Below, piece by piece: positions 28,287 through 37,153 of a stretch of DNA of 64,000 nucleotides (the stretch's first letter is position 1; each line of letters opens with the position of its first letter). This DNA comes from Altererythrobacter lutimaris. Its GTDB lineage: Bacteria > Pseudomonadota > Alphaproteobacteria > Sphingomonadales > Sphingomonadaceae. Position numbers and translations under genes: made by a program. The notes under the pieces were generated by a model that saw only the letters and a list, made by a program, of their open reading frames with translations, did no database searches and had not been told where the DNA came from. Location: NCBI RefSeq assembly GCF_013371495.1, contig NZ_JABWTA010000001.1, forward strand, positions 1,720,001-1,784,000, written 5' to 3'.

Positions 28287-29378
28287 CTAGACAGCCTTGC
28301 CCAGCCGCCTTTGCAAAGCCCTCATAAGCGCCCTGTCGTCCATTTCGTCGCGGTCGCTGTTGCCCGCCGCCCGGATCAATTCGCCCTGCTCATAGGTAGA
28401 AACGCGACCATAGCTGGTGAAGGTAGTCATCAAGTCCGAATGGCCTAGGTTTTGGCTCCAGGCCTTCATTTCCATGACGGACAGGTCCATCGCCATCGCG
28501 TGCCGGACCAGCATATCGCGGAAGGTGTGCGGGTTGTAATAGGGTAGGCCAGCCGCTTCGAATGCCTTGCGGAACACTTCGCGCACCGGGCCGGTTGACG
28601 CCCAGCCGTCGCGGGCAAGCCCGGTCGGCTGGAATGCGCCGTCATCGCCAAGGCCCATGGCGGTTGCCGGGAACAACGGGTCAGCTGGTCCCCAAAGTTC
28701 GACTTCGCGCAGTTCCCGAATCCAGCCCACGACGATCTCCAGTGCGCCCTCGCATACCGGCATAAAATAGGTGCGGAAGGTCTTTGCGAATTTGGTCCGC
28801 ACCGTCCGCGCGTCCTGTTCGACAAAGCCGCCCTCAATATCGATGTGCTCGAGCCGGAAGCTGGCTAGTGCATTGACCCGCGCGCCAGTGATCGCGGCGA
28901 AGGCCAGCAGCGCCCTGTCGCGCCGCTCGAGAACCGTGGCGGCTGGCATAGTGTCCAGCACCTTGCGCACCTGTTCCAGCGACGGAACGCGCTTCTCGCG
29001 CCGTGCGCGGGCGATGGCGGTGTCTTTCTCGCTCAGGTTAAAATAGTCAGCATCGGAATAGGACATGTGCGAGCGGAAACCCGGTTCGCGGCTAAGCCAT
29101 TCGAAAAAAGATTTCAGGTCGCGCAGCGTCGATTGCACCGTCGCCTTGCTCAGCCGTTCGCCTGACTTGGCATTGATCGCTTCGCCCAGCCGCTTCTTAA
29201 AGGCAACGGCCTGTTCCTTGTGGAAGCGCTTAAAGTCCTTGTGTCGGTTCGATGCTTCGAACTTGGCCAGCGATTGCGCCACCCTGTCGATGGTTGTCGT
29301 ATCGCGGCCCTTGGCCTCTCGCAGGAACGCGAAGTAGTCGCGCTTCACCCGCTCGTTTGCAGCGTTGTGTTTTGCCAT
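28287..29378 (-). CDS. Tyrosine recombinase (XerC-like), second recombinase of the island
   Basis: A 363-residue tyrosine recombinase. A SAM-like core-binding domain (residues 1-100) leads to a catalytic domain with Arg167 (TGARVNAL), His284 and Arg287 (HTFR), His313 (LGHSD) and Tyr323 (SYGR). The residues for strand exchange are in place. It differs from the P4-type integrase at the right end. It starts three bases after the HTH/zinc-ribbon gene and completes a three-gene operon with two HTH proteins, suggesting a self-contained recombination module nested in the island. Confidence 0.9.
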   Translation of the reverse strand: MAKHNAANERVKRDYFAFLREAKGRDTTTIDRVAQSLAKFEASNRHKDFKRFHKEQAVAFKKRLGEAINAKSGERLSKATVQSTLRDLKSFFEWLSREPGFRSHMSYSDADYFNLSEKDTAIARARREKRVPSLEQVRKVLDTMPAATVLERRDRALLAFAAITGARVNALASFRLEHIDIEGGFVEQDARTVRTKFAKTFRTYFMPVCEGALEIVVGWIRELREVELWGPADPLFPATAMGLGDDGAFQPTGLARDGWASTGPVREVFRKAFEAAGLPYYNPHTFRDMLVRHAMAMDLSVMEMKAWSQNLGHSDLMTTFTSYGRVSTYEQGELIRAAGNSDRDEMDDRALMRALQRRLGKAV

Positions 29379-29381
29379 GGT

Positions 29382-29861
29382 CTAGCCTTCCTTTTCGAAG
29401 TCACAATTCAGGGAGGAGGACAACTGCCCATTTAGGCTTGAAGGGCCTTGCGTGATCTGGACCTCACAACCGGGCATTTTCCGCTCCAGATCGGAAAAGC
29501 GAATGCGGCGATGCATGACCGTCTCACAGACCTCGCAGATAGCGCGCATGTTGCCGCTGTCAGTGCGCATTGGCTGGTAATCTACCATGCCCAGCGCTGG
29601 GCGGCGTGGTTCGCGGCATGACAGGCAATAGAGTGTGCCAGGAGCGCAAGGCTGCTTGCGGCTGGTGCGTTGCGATTTCAGGAATGCGCGAACGGTTGCG
29701 CCTTGGAACAGGACGGGGCGCTGGCCATCTATCGGTTTCAGCCCCTTACGCTGCCAGTTGCGCACCGTGTTCTTGTGGATGCCCAGACAGGCGGCAAGCT
29801 CGCCAGCCGTATAGCTGTAGTGCGACTTGACGCGGTTAGGATTGGCCCGACGCGCGGGCAT
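29382..29861 (-). CDS. HTH protein with zinc-ribbon-like CxxC pair
   Basis: A 159-residue protein. A MerR-like helix-turn-helix (YSYTAGELAACLGIHKNTVR, about residues 16-35) comes first, then a DGQRPVLFQGATVRAFL wing. Two cysteine pairs, CLSC and CEVC, are about 35 residues apart and could bind zinc. The start at 29861 is 5 bases after the upstream excisionase-like gene; upstream codons in the same frame have no coding character. It probably acts with the recombinase as accessory DNA-binding protein. Confidence 0.75.
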   Translation of the reverse strand: MPARRANPNRVKSHYSYTAGELAACLGIHKNTVRNWQRKGLKPIDGQRPVLFQGATVRAFLKSQRTSRKQPCAPGTLYCLSCREPRRPALGMVDYQPMRTDSGNMRAICEVCETVMHRRIRFSDLERKMPGCEVQITQGPSSLNGQLSSSLNCDFEKEG

Positions 29862-29866
29862 TTTGG

Positions 29867-30106
29867 CTAGGCCCCTCCTTCGATAAGTGCGTGAAGGCTG
29901 TCTGCCGGGATGACGGTTCGACCGCCAATACGCGTAGCGCGTAGACGGCCCGCCGCAATGTGCGAATAGATGGTGGTGCGCCCCAAGCTGGACGCCTTGC
30001 AAGCTTCCTGGATGGAATAGGCGATCTTGGGAGGATCTTGTTTTTCTGACTGCACTGGCTGTTCCCATTTGGCCCAAGCAGAATTGACTCGGACTTCATC
30101 GGACAA
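29867..30106 (-). CDS. Excisionase-like HTH protein
   Basis: A 79-residue protein whose C-terminal 50 residues are the HTH_17/excisionase fold: AYSIQEACKASSLGRTTIYS, HIAAGRLRATRIGGRTVIPADSLHALIEGGA. Such proteins steer tyrosine recombinases toward excision or act as small repressors. It is the first gene of the operon with the HTH/zinc-ribbon protein and the recombinase. The start ATG at 30106 is preferred, but the first 25 residues are not conserved in the fold. Confidence 0.8.
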   Translation of the reverse strand: MSDEVRVNSAWAKWEQPVQSEKQDPPKIAYSIQEACKASSLGRTTIYSHIAAGRLRATRIGGRTVIPADSLHALIEGGA

Positions 30107-30219
30107 CCAGTTAGATCACGGCCAACTGTTGCAGAAGACGACTTAATTCGGCTGCAATTTTGAACCCGCAAAACGGTGACAGAAATTTGCACCCACGAAA
30201 TTATCGTTGAACTTCGTCC

Positions 30220-30960
30220 CTAGTCTTCGGCCTCACTATCTGTGCCCGCTTGGCTCGCAGCAAGTAGGCCCAATGTTTGGGGACGCGAGCCAAATAAACC
30301 GCGAGGCTGAGACTCTGTGGCGAGGGCATTAAGACTTCCCTGCTGCACCGTTGCTTCAATCTCTTTGAATGTCATCTCCCTAGGTGGCAGCTTGCCTTCG
30401 CGCGATTCATAATCTGCAATTGTCGAGCGAGCACGATCCAAGGAGAATTGCCATACATCGGGCCGCGCACTTTCCGGCAGTTCTGACAATGCCTCAAGCG
30501 CTCGTATATGCGCCTCATATGGACCAGAATCTCTGCTCTGATTTTCAGCCGAAACCAATGTGAACCAGCGACGATCATAGGGTCCGCGCGAAAGCTTCCG
30601 CTCGATACGCTTATGCGTCGAGACTACACTATGGCCTGGGTTTCGTTCGGAAAACTCTTTTGCAATCGCATAGTTTGAGCGTGCGGAAAATGGATCGTTG
30701 CCAGCCAACCAATCGCGAGCATCAGCCTCTATCACCTCGCGCAATTCCGGCCAATCAGGCTCGCGCTTTCGGCCTCGCTTGGCCTTGGTCGCTTCCTTTA
30801 CGGCATCCTTGACGGCGTCCGCACCATAGCGCCAGATTGCCCGCTGAATATCATCATGCACGCTCGGACCAACCAAATCCAATTTGGGCAGCGCAAATTC
30901 CGCCAGTGCGTTTCTCGGCGGTTGGAGCGCGTTGTCCGGTTTCGTTTCGTTCTCAGCCAT
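30220..30960 (-). CDS. Island protein of unknown function
   Basis: A 246-residue, mostly charged protein without membrane segments. It has a basic stretch (KEATKAKRGRKREPDWPELR) and a central FSARSNYAIAKEFSERNPGHS segment resembling an HTH-like helical pair, followed by STHKRIERKLSRGPYDRRW. It may bind DNA. It lies between the recombinase operon and the virB genes, divergent from virB1. The ATG at 30960 was chosen over one eight codons upstream; neither has a strong ribosome binding site. Confidence 0.6.
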   Translation of the reverse strand: MAENETKPDNALQPPRNALAEFALPKLDLVGPSVHDDIQRAIWRYGADAVKDAVKEATKAKRGRKREPDWPELREVIEADARDWLAGNDPFSARSNYAIAKEFSERNPGHSVVSTHKRIERKLSRGPYDRRWFTLVSAENQSRDSGPYEAHIRALEALSELPESARPDVWQFSLDRARSTIADYESREGKLPPREMTFKEIEATVQQGSLNALATESQPRGLFGSRPQTLGLLAASQAGTDSEAED

Positions 30961-31380
30961 AACCGCTTCCCTCGCGGCACCCATGGGAAAAGCGGGGAAG
31001 CGCGTGGGATGCGCGCTTCTCGGCTGGCCTGCCTATCCCCGCCCGCAATCTATGGCCTCAGTTGGAAGCTTGCCAGCCGCTCTCAGAAACCATCCTCATA
31101 TTCGTGAATATCGACGAAAACTGCCGTTCCGCTAACGACCCAAATGCCGCCGAAATTCGATTGACTAAGCATTGCCAAAGACCGGCCGGAACACCGTGGT
31201 GGGATTTTGGAACGGAGAAAACCGTTCGAAAAGGTCCGATCTGGATCATTTGCTTCATCGCTCGATGGGCTGTCTCTCCGATGAAGCTCATGCCCGAAAC
31301 CAAATGTCAATATCTCCGACTGCGCCATATCGGTTCTATCAGGAAGCTAGTTCTGTGGAACTATATGGCAAAAGTAAGCC
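30961..31380. other. Gene-free stretch upstream of virB1
   Basis: A 420-base gap between divergent genes. Short open frames on both strands here have no family character or signal. It holds a 14-bp palindrome-like site ATATTCGTGAATAT at 31098-31111. It presumably contains the promoters for the virB operon and for the minus-strand unknown gene. Confidence 0.5.
31098..31111. promoter_or_regulatory. Palindromic site in the virB upstream region
   Basis: ATATTC-GT-GAATAT, a 6+6 inverted repeat about 270 bases before virB1. It is a candidate operator for a small dimeric repressor; no direct evidence. Confidence 0.3.
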
Positions 31381-32127
31381 ATGAAATCGATACTAAGCAC
31401 ATCAAACGCTTGGCGGCAGGGAAAGGGACTTTATTCAACGAAGGTTCTTGGTGGATCACGATACTCGCAAGACAAAAATAGAAAGCAGTTCGTCGTTTTT
31501 TGCGGTCATGTTTCGATCATTTTCGCCCTCTTCAACTCAACACAAATAGCAAGAGCCGACGTGCTCGAGATTGATGCGAGCGGTGCGCGCTGGATAGCAG
31601 GTGGGCCAAAGATCGCGGATAGGCCATTCGGTCCAATAACTGTAAGTGTCGAAGCCGGTAGATTAGCGAACGGCGCTTCAATCCCTGCTGAATACATCGA
31701 GACGGTCGCAACGCTTTCGGAGCGCTATGATATCAGTCCGGCACTAATTGAAGCGCTGGTTTGGCAGGAGAGCCGCTGGCGCGAGAATGCGGTGTCCCCA
31801 AAAGGTGCCAGAGGCCTCGCTCAGCTGATGCCCGCGACCGCACGCTACCTTGGCGTCGATCCAGACGATCCCATCCAAAACCTTGAAGGCGGGGCCCGCT
31901 ACTTGCGCGAGCAGCTCGACAGGTTTGACGGGAATCTGGAATGGGCTCTGGCGGCCTACAACGCCGGACCCGGCCGGGTCGAGCGCGCGCAAGGCATTCC
32001 GCGCATCCGCGAAACTCGGATCTATGTCGCATCAATCATGGCGCGGCTTGCGCTGACTCGAAATCAAGGCACCGCAAAAGAGCGGGCCCTTGCAGTCTAC
32101 GATTATTCAGGAAACGGAGAAATATGA
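31381..32127 (+). CDS. virB1: VirB1-like lytic transglycosylase
   Basis: A 248-residue SLT-type muramidase. A hydrophobic export segment lies at about residues 38-58, somewhat internal, so the true start may be later. The catalytic Glu130 is in ALVWQESRWRENAVSPKGA, followed by GLAQLMPATARYLGV and the AYNAGPGRVERAQGIPRIRET block. It opens peptidoglycan locally for the secretion channel. It is first in the virB operon; its stop overlaps virB2. Confidence 0.88.
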   Translation: MKSILSTSNAWRQGKGLYSTKVLGGSRYSQDKNRKQFVVFCGHVSIIFALFNSTQIARADVLEIDASGARWIAGGPKIADRPFGPITVSVEAGRLANGASIPAEYIETVATLSERYDISPALIEALVWQESRWRENAVSPKGARGLAQLMPATARYLGVDPDDPIQNLEGGARYLREQLDRFDGNLEWALAAYNAGPGRVERAQGIPRIRETRIYVASIMARLALTRNQGTAKERALAVYDYSGNGEI

Positions 32128-32438
32128 CGCCGTTTATCTCTCGGTTTAGCAAGACCACTTGTGTGCTTTCATTGATGTTTATGCCAGGCGTCGCATACGC
32201 ACAGCAGGCCGGTGACCCGCAAGGTTCCGGCCCCATCGTGTCAGCGCTCGGCTGGCTGCAAGGCACTTTGCTGGGCAATGTTGCAACAGCAGTCGCTGTG
32301 ATGGCAGTTGCAGCGATCGGCTTCATGATGCTGACCGGGCGGATGAACTGGCGCTTCGGCGCAACTGTCATCATTGGCGTGTTCATCCTGTTCGGCGCAG
32401 CGACCATCGTCGCTGGCATTCAAAGCACGGTTGCTTGA
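32124..32438 (+). CDS. virB2: VirB2/TrbC-type pilin
   Basis: A 104-residue protein with signal peptide (to VAYAQQ, near residue 26) and two long hydrophobic helices: LLGNVATAVAVMAVAAIGFMM and a second around FGATVIIGVFILFGAATIVAG. They are joined by a short polar loop, TGRMNWR. This is the classic VirB2 major pilin layout. The ATG lies inside the virB1 stop (ATATGA). Confidence 0.88.
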   Translation: MTPFISRFSKTTCVLSLMFMPGVAYAQQAGDPQGSGPIVSALGWLQGTLLGNVATAVAVMAVAAIGFMMLTGRMNWRFGATVIIGVFILFGAATIVAGIQSTVA

Positions 32439-32442
32439 CGCT

Positions 32443-32727
32443 GTGAGCGCTCTCGTTCGTCATCCCGTTCACCGCGCGCTGACAAGACCGCAAATGTTTG
32501 CCGGCGTTACGATGAATTTCTTCATCATCAATCTTATGGTGACCACTATTGCGTTCCTGATGATCAAGAGCTTCTGGATCATTCCCGTTCCAATCATCAC
32601 GCATATCATCGGCTACTTTGTCAGCCTGCGGGAGCCTCGCATCTTGGACCTGTGGATCACGAAGGTTTCGATGTGCCCGCGCGTTCCAAATTACCAACAC
32701 TGGGGATGCAACAGCTATGCGCCCTGA
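32443..32727 (+). CDS. virB3: VirB3-type inner membrane protein
   Basis: About 94 residues from a GTG start. HPVHRALTRPQMFAGV is the VirB3 signature, followed by a hydrophobic hairpin (MNFFIINLMVTTIAFLMIKS and PIITHIIGYFVS) and a short cytoplasmic tail. It works with VirB4 in pilus assembly. The GTG at 32443 is the first start codon after the virB2 stop in this frame. Confidence 0.85.
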   Translation: MSALVRHPVHRALTRPQMFAGVTMNFFIINLMVTTIAFLMIKSFWIIPVPIITHIIGYFVSLREPRILDLWITKVSMCPRVPNYQHWGCNSYAP

Positions 32728-32745
32728 GCTGGAAGGTAAGCCCGC

Positions 32746-35190
32746 ATGACTAAATGGATCGGACCCGCTGCCTGGAGTGCAAAGGAAGCCCATGCCGCAG
32801 ATCGCCTGCCTTATCTCCGCTTAGTGGACGAGAACACCGTCTTGCTGCGCGATGGCAGCGTGATGAGTTCAATCCAGGTTCCAGGATTGCTGTTCGAGAC
32901 AGAAGACAGCGACGCTCTTAACGCACATTCGGCAGCACGCGAAGTCATGCTCCGTTCAACGCTCGACTCACGCTTCGTACTCTATCATCATGTCATCCGC
33001 CGCCGTGTCGAAGTGGAACTGCAATCAGATTTTGAAGAGCCGCTAAGCCGGCATATCGACCAGCGCTGGAAAGAGCGACTTGCAGGCGGTTCGCTGTTCG
33101 TGAATGACCAGTTCATAACTGTTATCCGAAGGCCCGCGCGTGGCAAGGCTGGCCTCGCCGAGCGGGCTGCAAAGCTCTGGAATCGAACCTCCTCGCGTGA
33201 CATTGAACCTGATCCCAAAGATGTGCGGACGCTGAAATCCACGATCACCGGGATCGTTGCATCATTGCAGAGCTATGGTGCTGCAACTCTGAGCGAATAC
33301 ACCTCGCCGCAGACCGGCAAGGCGAACTCAGAACTACTTGAGCTCTTGTCCGCTCTGTACAATGGCGAGATGCGCCCAGTTCGGCGACCGTATAACGAAA
33401 CTGAAATCGGGCATATGCTGCCTTACAGACGCACCAGTTTTGGACTGGACGCAATGGAGACCCGCGGATCGGGTGCGCCGGACTTTTCAGCTATCCTTGG
33501 CTTGAAGGAATATCCCGAAGCAACATCCCCGGGCTTGCTCGACAACCTGCTGCGGCTTCCGTTTGAGATGATCCTAACCGAAAGCTACGCGCCTGCTGAA
33601 CGAACTACAGCCAAAGAGCGGATCGATCTTGCCCTGCGGCGCTTGCGTTCAGTCGATGAAGAGGCCGCGGCTGAACGCACGGACATGCTGTCTGCTCGTG
33701 ATGCTCTTGGCAATGGAGCTGTGGGCTTTGGGGACCACCACCTCACTATCCAAGTGCGCGAGCAAACGCTTGCCCGGCTCGACGACGCGGCAGCATCCTG
33801 TGCTGCAGCGATAGCCGATACCGGTGCGATTGCAGTGCGCGAAGACACCAATCTTGAGCCTGCCTTCTGGGCCCAGTTTCCTGGCAATGAGAAATACGCA
33901 GTGCGGCGCGCGCTGATTTCGAGCGCCAATATGGCAAGTTTTGGCAGCCTGCATGGCTTCGCGCTGGGCCAAGCAGACGGCAACCAATGGGGTGATGCCG
34001 TCACGCTGCTGCAAACGACCAGTGCAACGCCGTTCTTCTTTAACTTCCACCACGGCGACCTCGGCAATTTCTCTGTCATCGGTCCCTCGGGTTCCGGTAA
34101 GACCGTGGTGATGAACTTCCTCGCTGCACAAGCGCAGAAGTTTTCGCCTCGCACGATCCTGTTCGACAAGGATCGCGGTGCAGAACTCTTCATTCGTGGC
34201 ATAGGCGGCCGGTATGATCGGATCGCGCCTGGCGAGCCAACCGGTTTCAATCCGCTCGCTCTCAGCGATACACCTGCCAATCGGGCTTTCCTGCGTGATT
34301 GGTTTGGTGTTCTGCTGTGTGCTGAAGGGCCCGAGGAAGTCGCAACGATCAGCGCTGCCGTTGACGCAGCCTATGCAAACGACGCCTCGCTTCGGCGCCT
34401 GCGCCACTTCAAGGAACTTCTTTCCGGCGCTCGCCGCCCAAAGGCTGGAGATCTGGCTGATCGGCTGTCAGCCTGGATCGGCGGTGGCAAGGAACAGCGC
34501 GGCCAACATGGTTGGCTGTTCGACAATGAACACGACCTGCTGGACCTCGAAAGCCGGGTCCTTGGATTTGACATGACCGCGCTTCTGGAAAATCCCAAGC
34601 TGCGCACACCGGTGATGATGTATCTCTTCCACCGCATTGATGAGCGATTGGATGGCGATCCAACTATGATCCTGATCGACGAAGGCTGGAAGGCGCTCGA
34701 CGATGAGGTTTTCGCAAGCCGTATTCGCGACTGGCTGAAGACTTTGCGCAAGCGCAACGCGCTCGTTGGATTTGCAACTCAGAGCGCACGTGATGCGCTC
34801 GACAGCCGCATTTCGACCGCTCTGGTCGAGCAGACCGCGACCATGATTTTCATGCCTAATAGCCGCGCTAAGGCCGAAGATTATTGCGATGGTTTTGGCC
34901 TCACTGAGCACGAATTCGACCTCATCAAGTCGCTTCCAACCCATAGCCGATGCTTTCTTGTGAGGCAGCCAGATGCAAGCGTGGTGGTTCGTTTGGATCT
35001 GTCTGGCGCGCCTGAAGTGCTGACGATCCTGTCTGGTCGCGAAAGTGCGGTCCGGCGGCTCGACCTTCTGCGTGAAGCGGTCGGCGATCATCCATCTGAC
35101 TGGTATCCAGCACTGACCGGTAGAGCCTGGCCAGATGTTGGTCATCAGGACGAACTGGATGATTATCCTTACGGGCATGCAGCTGAATGA
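32746..35190 (+). CDS. virB4: VirB4 ATPase
   Basis: An 814-residue VirB4/TrbE-type ATPase. The N-terminal CagE/TrbE domain (residues 30-400) includes RLPYLRLVDENTVLLRDGS, then Walker A GPSGSGKT at 446-453 and Walker B ILIDEGWKAL with Asp645-Glu646. GFATQSARDALDSRISTALVEQ follows in the ATPase core. It powers pilus biogenesis and substrate transfer. The length is normal and no frameshift is seen. Its stop overlaps the virB6 start by four bases. Confidence 0.93.
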   Translation: MTKWIGPAAWSAKEAHAADRLPYLRLVDENTVLLRDGSVMSSIQVPGLLFETEDSDALNAHSAAREVMLRSTLDSRFVLYHHVIRRRVEVELQSDFEEPLSRHIDQRWKERLAGGSLFVNDQFITVIRRPARGKAGLAERAAKLWNRTSSRDIEPDPKDVRTLKSTITGIVASLQSYGAATLSEYTSPQTGKANSELLELLSALYNGEMRPVRRPYNETEIGHMLPYRRTSFGLDAMETRGSGAPDFSAILGLKEYPEATSPGLLDNLLRLPFEMILTESYAPAERTTAKERIDLALRRLRSVDEEAAAERTDMLSARDALGNGAVGFGDHHLTIQVREQTLARLDDAAASCAAAIADTGAIAVREDTNLEPAFWAQFPGNEKYAVRRALISSANMASFGSLHGFALGQADGNQWGDAVTLLQTTSATPFFFNFHHGDLGNFSVIGPSGSGKTVVMNFLAAQAQKFSPRTILFDKDRGAELFIRGIGGRYDRIAPGEPTGFNPLALSDTPANRAFLRDWFGVLLCAEGPEEVATISAAVDAAYANDASLRRLRHFKELLSGARRPKAGDLADRLSAWIGGGKEQRGQHGWLFDNEHDLLDLESRVLGFDMTALLENPKLRTPVMMYLFHRIDERLDGDPTMILIDEGWKALDDEVFASRIRDWLKTLRKRNALVGFATQSARDALDSRISTALVEQTATMIFMPNSRAKAEDYCDGFGLTEHEFDLIKSLPTHSRCFLVRQPDASVVVRLDLSGAPEVLTILSGRESAVRRLDLLREAVGDHPSDWYPALTGRAWPDVGHQDELDDYPYGHAAE

Positions 35191-36353
35191 CAACGGCTTG
35201 CGATCTTGCGATGGACAATTTGAGCGGCGGCGTAGCAGGTGCGCTGACCGCGATCGACTGCATGGCGAACGACGTTACGTCCGAGACCTTCGGGCGGTTG
35301 TTTGCACCAGGAGGATCACTCGGCACAGTCCTTACGATCCTGCTTACACTCTATGTGGCTTTCTTTGCGATTGCGCTGCTGCTCGGCCGATCCAGCCTCG
35401 ACATCCGCGCGCTCATGCCGCGCATGATCACTTTGGGGCTCGTGCTGACATTTGCGACCAGTTGGGTCGCTTATCAGAGCGTTGTGTGGAACCTCGCAAT
35501 CGGTACACCTGATTGGCTGGCCGGATTACTCCTTGGCTCAGAAGGCTCAGCGACTCGCAATTTTGGCGCAAAGCTCGACGTCGTCTTTGCCGCCGTTCAA
35601 GAGACCTCGTCGAGCAATCAGAACTTCTCGGCATTCTCTCCTCCGGGCATGATGTGGCTAGGCGCACTATTGCTCTTGCTCGGTACCGTTGGCCTCCTGG
35701 TCACTGCGAAGATTGGGCTGGCGTTACTCGTCGCCCTGGGACCAATTTTCGTCGTGATGGCATTGTTCAGCGCCACGCGCGGCCTGTTCACCGGCTGGCT
35801 CAAAGGCGTGATCATGCTTGCGCTGGTGCCGCTCTTTGCAGTGCTAGGTGGCTCGATCATGCTGGAGCTGGCAGTCCCCGTTCTCGCAGCCCTCATCGCA
35901 GTACCCAACCAAATTGATCCGGAAGCGGCGATGGCATTCTTCCTCATTGGAGCGGTTCACTGCGCGCTCATGGCCATGGTCCTGAAAGTCGCTAGCACCA
36001 TGGTGTCGGGTTGGCAGGTGTTTGGCTTCGCACCTACTGCACAACAAGCAATTGCGGGCGATACAGACACAAGCCGCCTGGTCGAGGCTCGCGTCGCGCA
36101 GCAGCGGCAAGCGGCTCCTTCCCAAGCCGAGACGCGTTCGAGGCAGATCCATCTGTCTGCTAGCGCGACCAGTGCGCCCGCGAATGATTCCGGCAACTCT
36201 AACCCATCTTCCCAGACCACGCGGGTTTTGGCGATTCGCTCTGGTGAAACGGCATCAAAATCTGATGCTCCGTCTCAATCGCGCACCCGTGGCATCGGAA
36301 GCCAGTTCCGAAGCGCCCGCAAATCAGGTGCACTCAAATCGGAGATTGCTTAA
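35187..36353 (+). CDS. virB6: VirB6/TrbL-type channel protein
   Basis: A 388-residue polytopic protein with about six hydrophobic segments and the VirB6 core: LGPIFVVMALFSATRGLFTGWLKG, then MLALVPLFAVLGGSIMLELAVPVL. The last 100 residues are a polar Ser/Ala/Gln-rich tail, longer than in Agrobacterium VirB6. It forms part of the inner membrane channel. It overlaps virB4 and, by one base, virB9. Confidence 0.85.
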   Translation: MTTACDLAMDNLSGGVAGALTAIDCMANDVTSETFGRLFAPGGSLGTVLTILLTLYVAFFAIALLLGRSSLDIRALMPRMITLGLVLTFATSWVAYQSVVWNLAIGTPDWLAGLLLGSEGSATRNFGAKLDVVFAAVQETSSSNQNFSAFSPPGMMWLGALLLLLGTVGLLVTAKIGLALLVALGPIFVVMALFSATRGLFTGWLKGVIMLALVPLFAVLGGSIMLELAVPVLAALIAVPNQIDPEAAMAFFLIGAVHCALMAMVLKVASTMVSGWQVFGFAPTAQQAIAGDTDTSRLVEARVAQQRQAAPSQAETRSRQIHLSASATSAPANDSGNSNPSSQTTRVLAIRSGETASKSDAPSQSRTRGIGSQFRSARKSGALKSEIA

Positions 36354-37153
36354 TGATCCGCGCAAGCATTTCTGCGCTTCTACTCGGGGTCTTAGCTGCG
36401 CCAGCCTTTGCTAGCGATCCGCGGCTTGTTGAGCATGAATATGATCCGGCTGAGATTGTGCGGATCGATGGCAAGGCTCGAGTCCAAGCGACAATCAGAT
36501 TTTCTGAAAGCGAGAAGATCGAAAACGTCGCAATCGGCGACAGCCGGTCTTGGCAAGTGACCCCCAATAAGCGTGCAAATTTGCTGTTCGTGAAGCCGCT
36601 ACAGGCCAATGCCGCGACAAACATGACCGTTGTTACCAGCCGCAGAACCTATCTCTTCGACTTGGTCGCCAGCCCTCGAAGCAAACCGGTCTACGTCGTC
36701 AGCTTCACGTACCCGGAAGGCGAAACCGCAGCGGCTGAGGCTGCCCGCCTTGCGGAGCAGGAAACGGCTTCATCGGCGGAAATCGCCGCTGCGACCGACC
36801 CTTATGCCGTCGTTGATCCCGCGACGCTCAATTTTGCCTGGGCCTCGCGCGGAGACAAAGAGCTGCTTCCCGAGCGGGCATACGATGATGGCGACGCAAC
36901 ATTTCTGATGTGGCCATCAGGAGCAGCTGTTCCTGCCATTCTCATCGTCGATGAGGACGGCACAGAAGGACCGGTCAATTTCACTGTGCGAGGTGACACG
37001 GTGATCGTGGATGGTGTTCCGTCAGAGATCATCTTGAAGTCCGGCAAAGATCGGGCGGTCTTAACCCATGACGGTCCTGCAAGACCAAAACGTGCAGCCA
37101 CTGATGACGCTTCCCTGGCTCAGATTGCGCCTAGCGCACGGGAGAAGAACTGA
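36353..37153 (+). CDS. virB9: VirB9/TrbG-type core complex protein
   Basis: A 266-residue protein with a signal peptide (LLGVLAAPAFAS). The N-terminal half is VirB9-like (VRIDGKARVQATIRFSESE, SRSWQVTPNKRANLLFVKPL, NMTVVTSRRTYLFDL). The C-terminal half includes DDGDATFLMWPSGAAVPAIL and FTVRGDTVIVDGVPSEIILKSG. It builds the outer-membrane core with VirB10 and normally VirB7. No virB8 or virB7 gene precedes it. Confidence 0.9.
   Translation: MIRASISALLLGVLAAPAFASDPRLVEHEYDPAEIVRIDGKARVQATIRFSESEKIENVAIGDSRSWQVTPNKRANLLFVKPLQANAATNMTVVTSRRTYLFDLVASPRSKPVYVVSFTYPEGETAAAEAARLAEQETASSAEIAAATDPYAVVDPATLNFAWASRGDKELLPERAYDDGDATFLMWPSGAAVPAILIVDEDGTEGPVNFTVRGDTVIVDGVPSEIILKSGKDRAVLTHDGPARPKRAATDDASLAQIAPSAREKN

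Noticed and set aside
31062..31481. 139-codon plus-strand frame upstream of virB1
   Set aside because: It runs into virB1 in another frame and has no recognisable domain or ribosome binding site.
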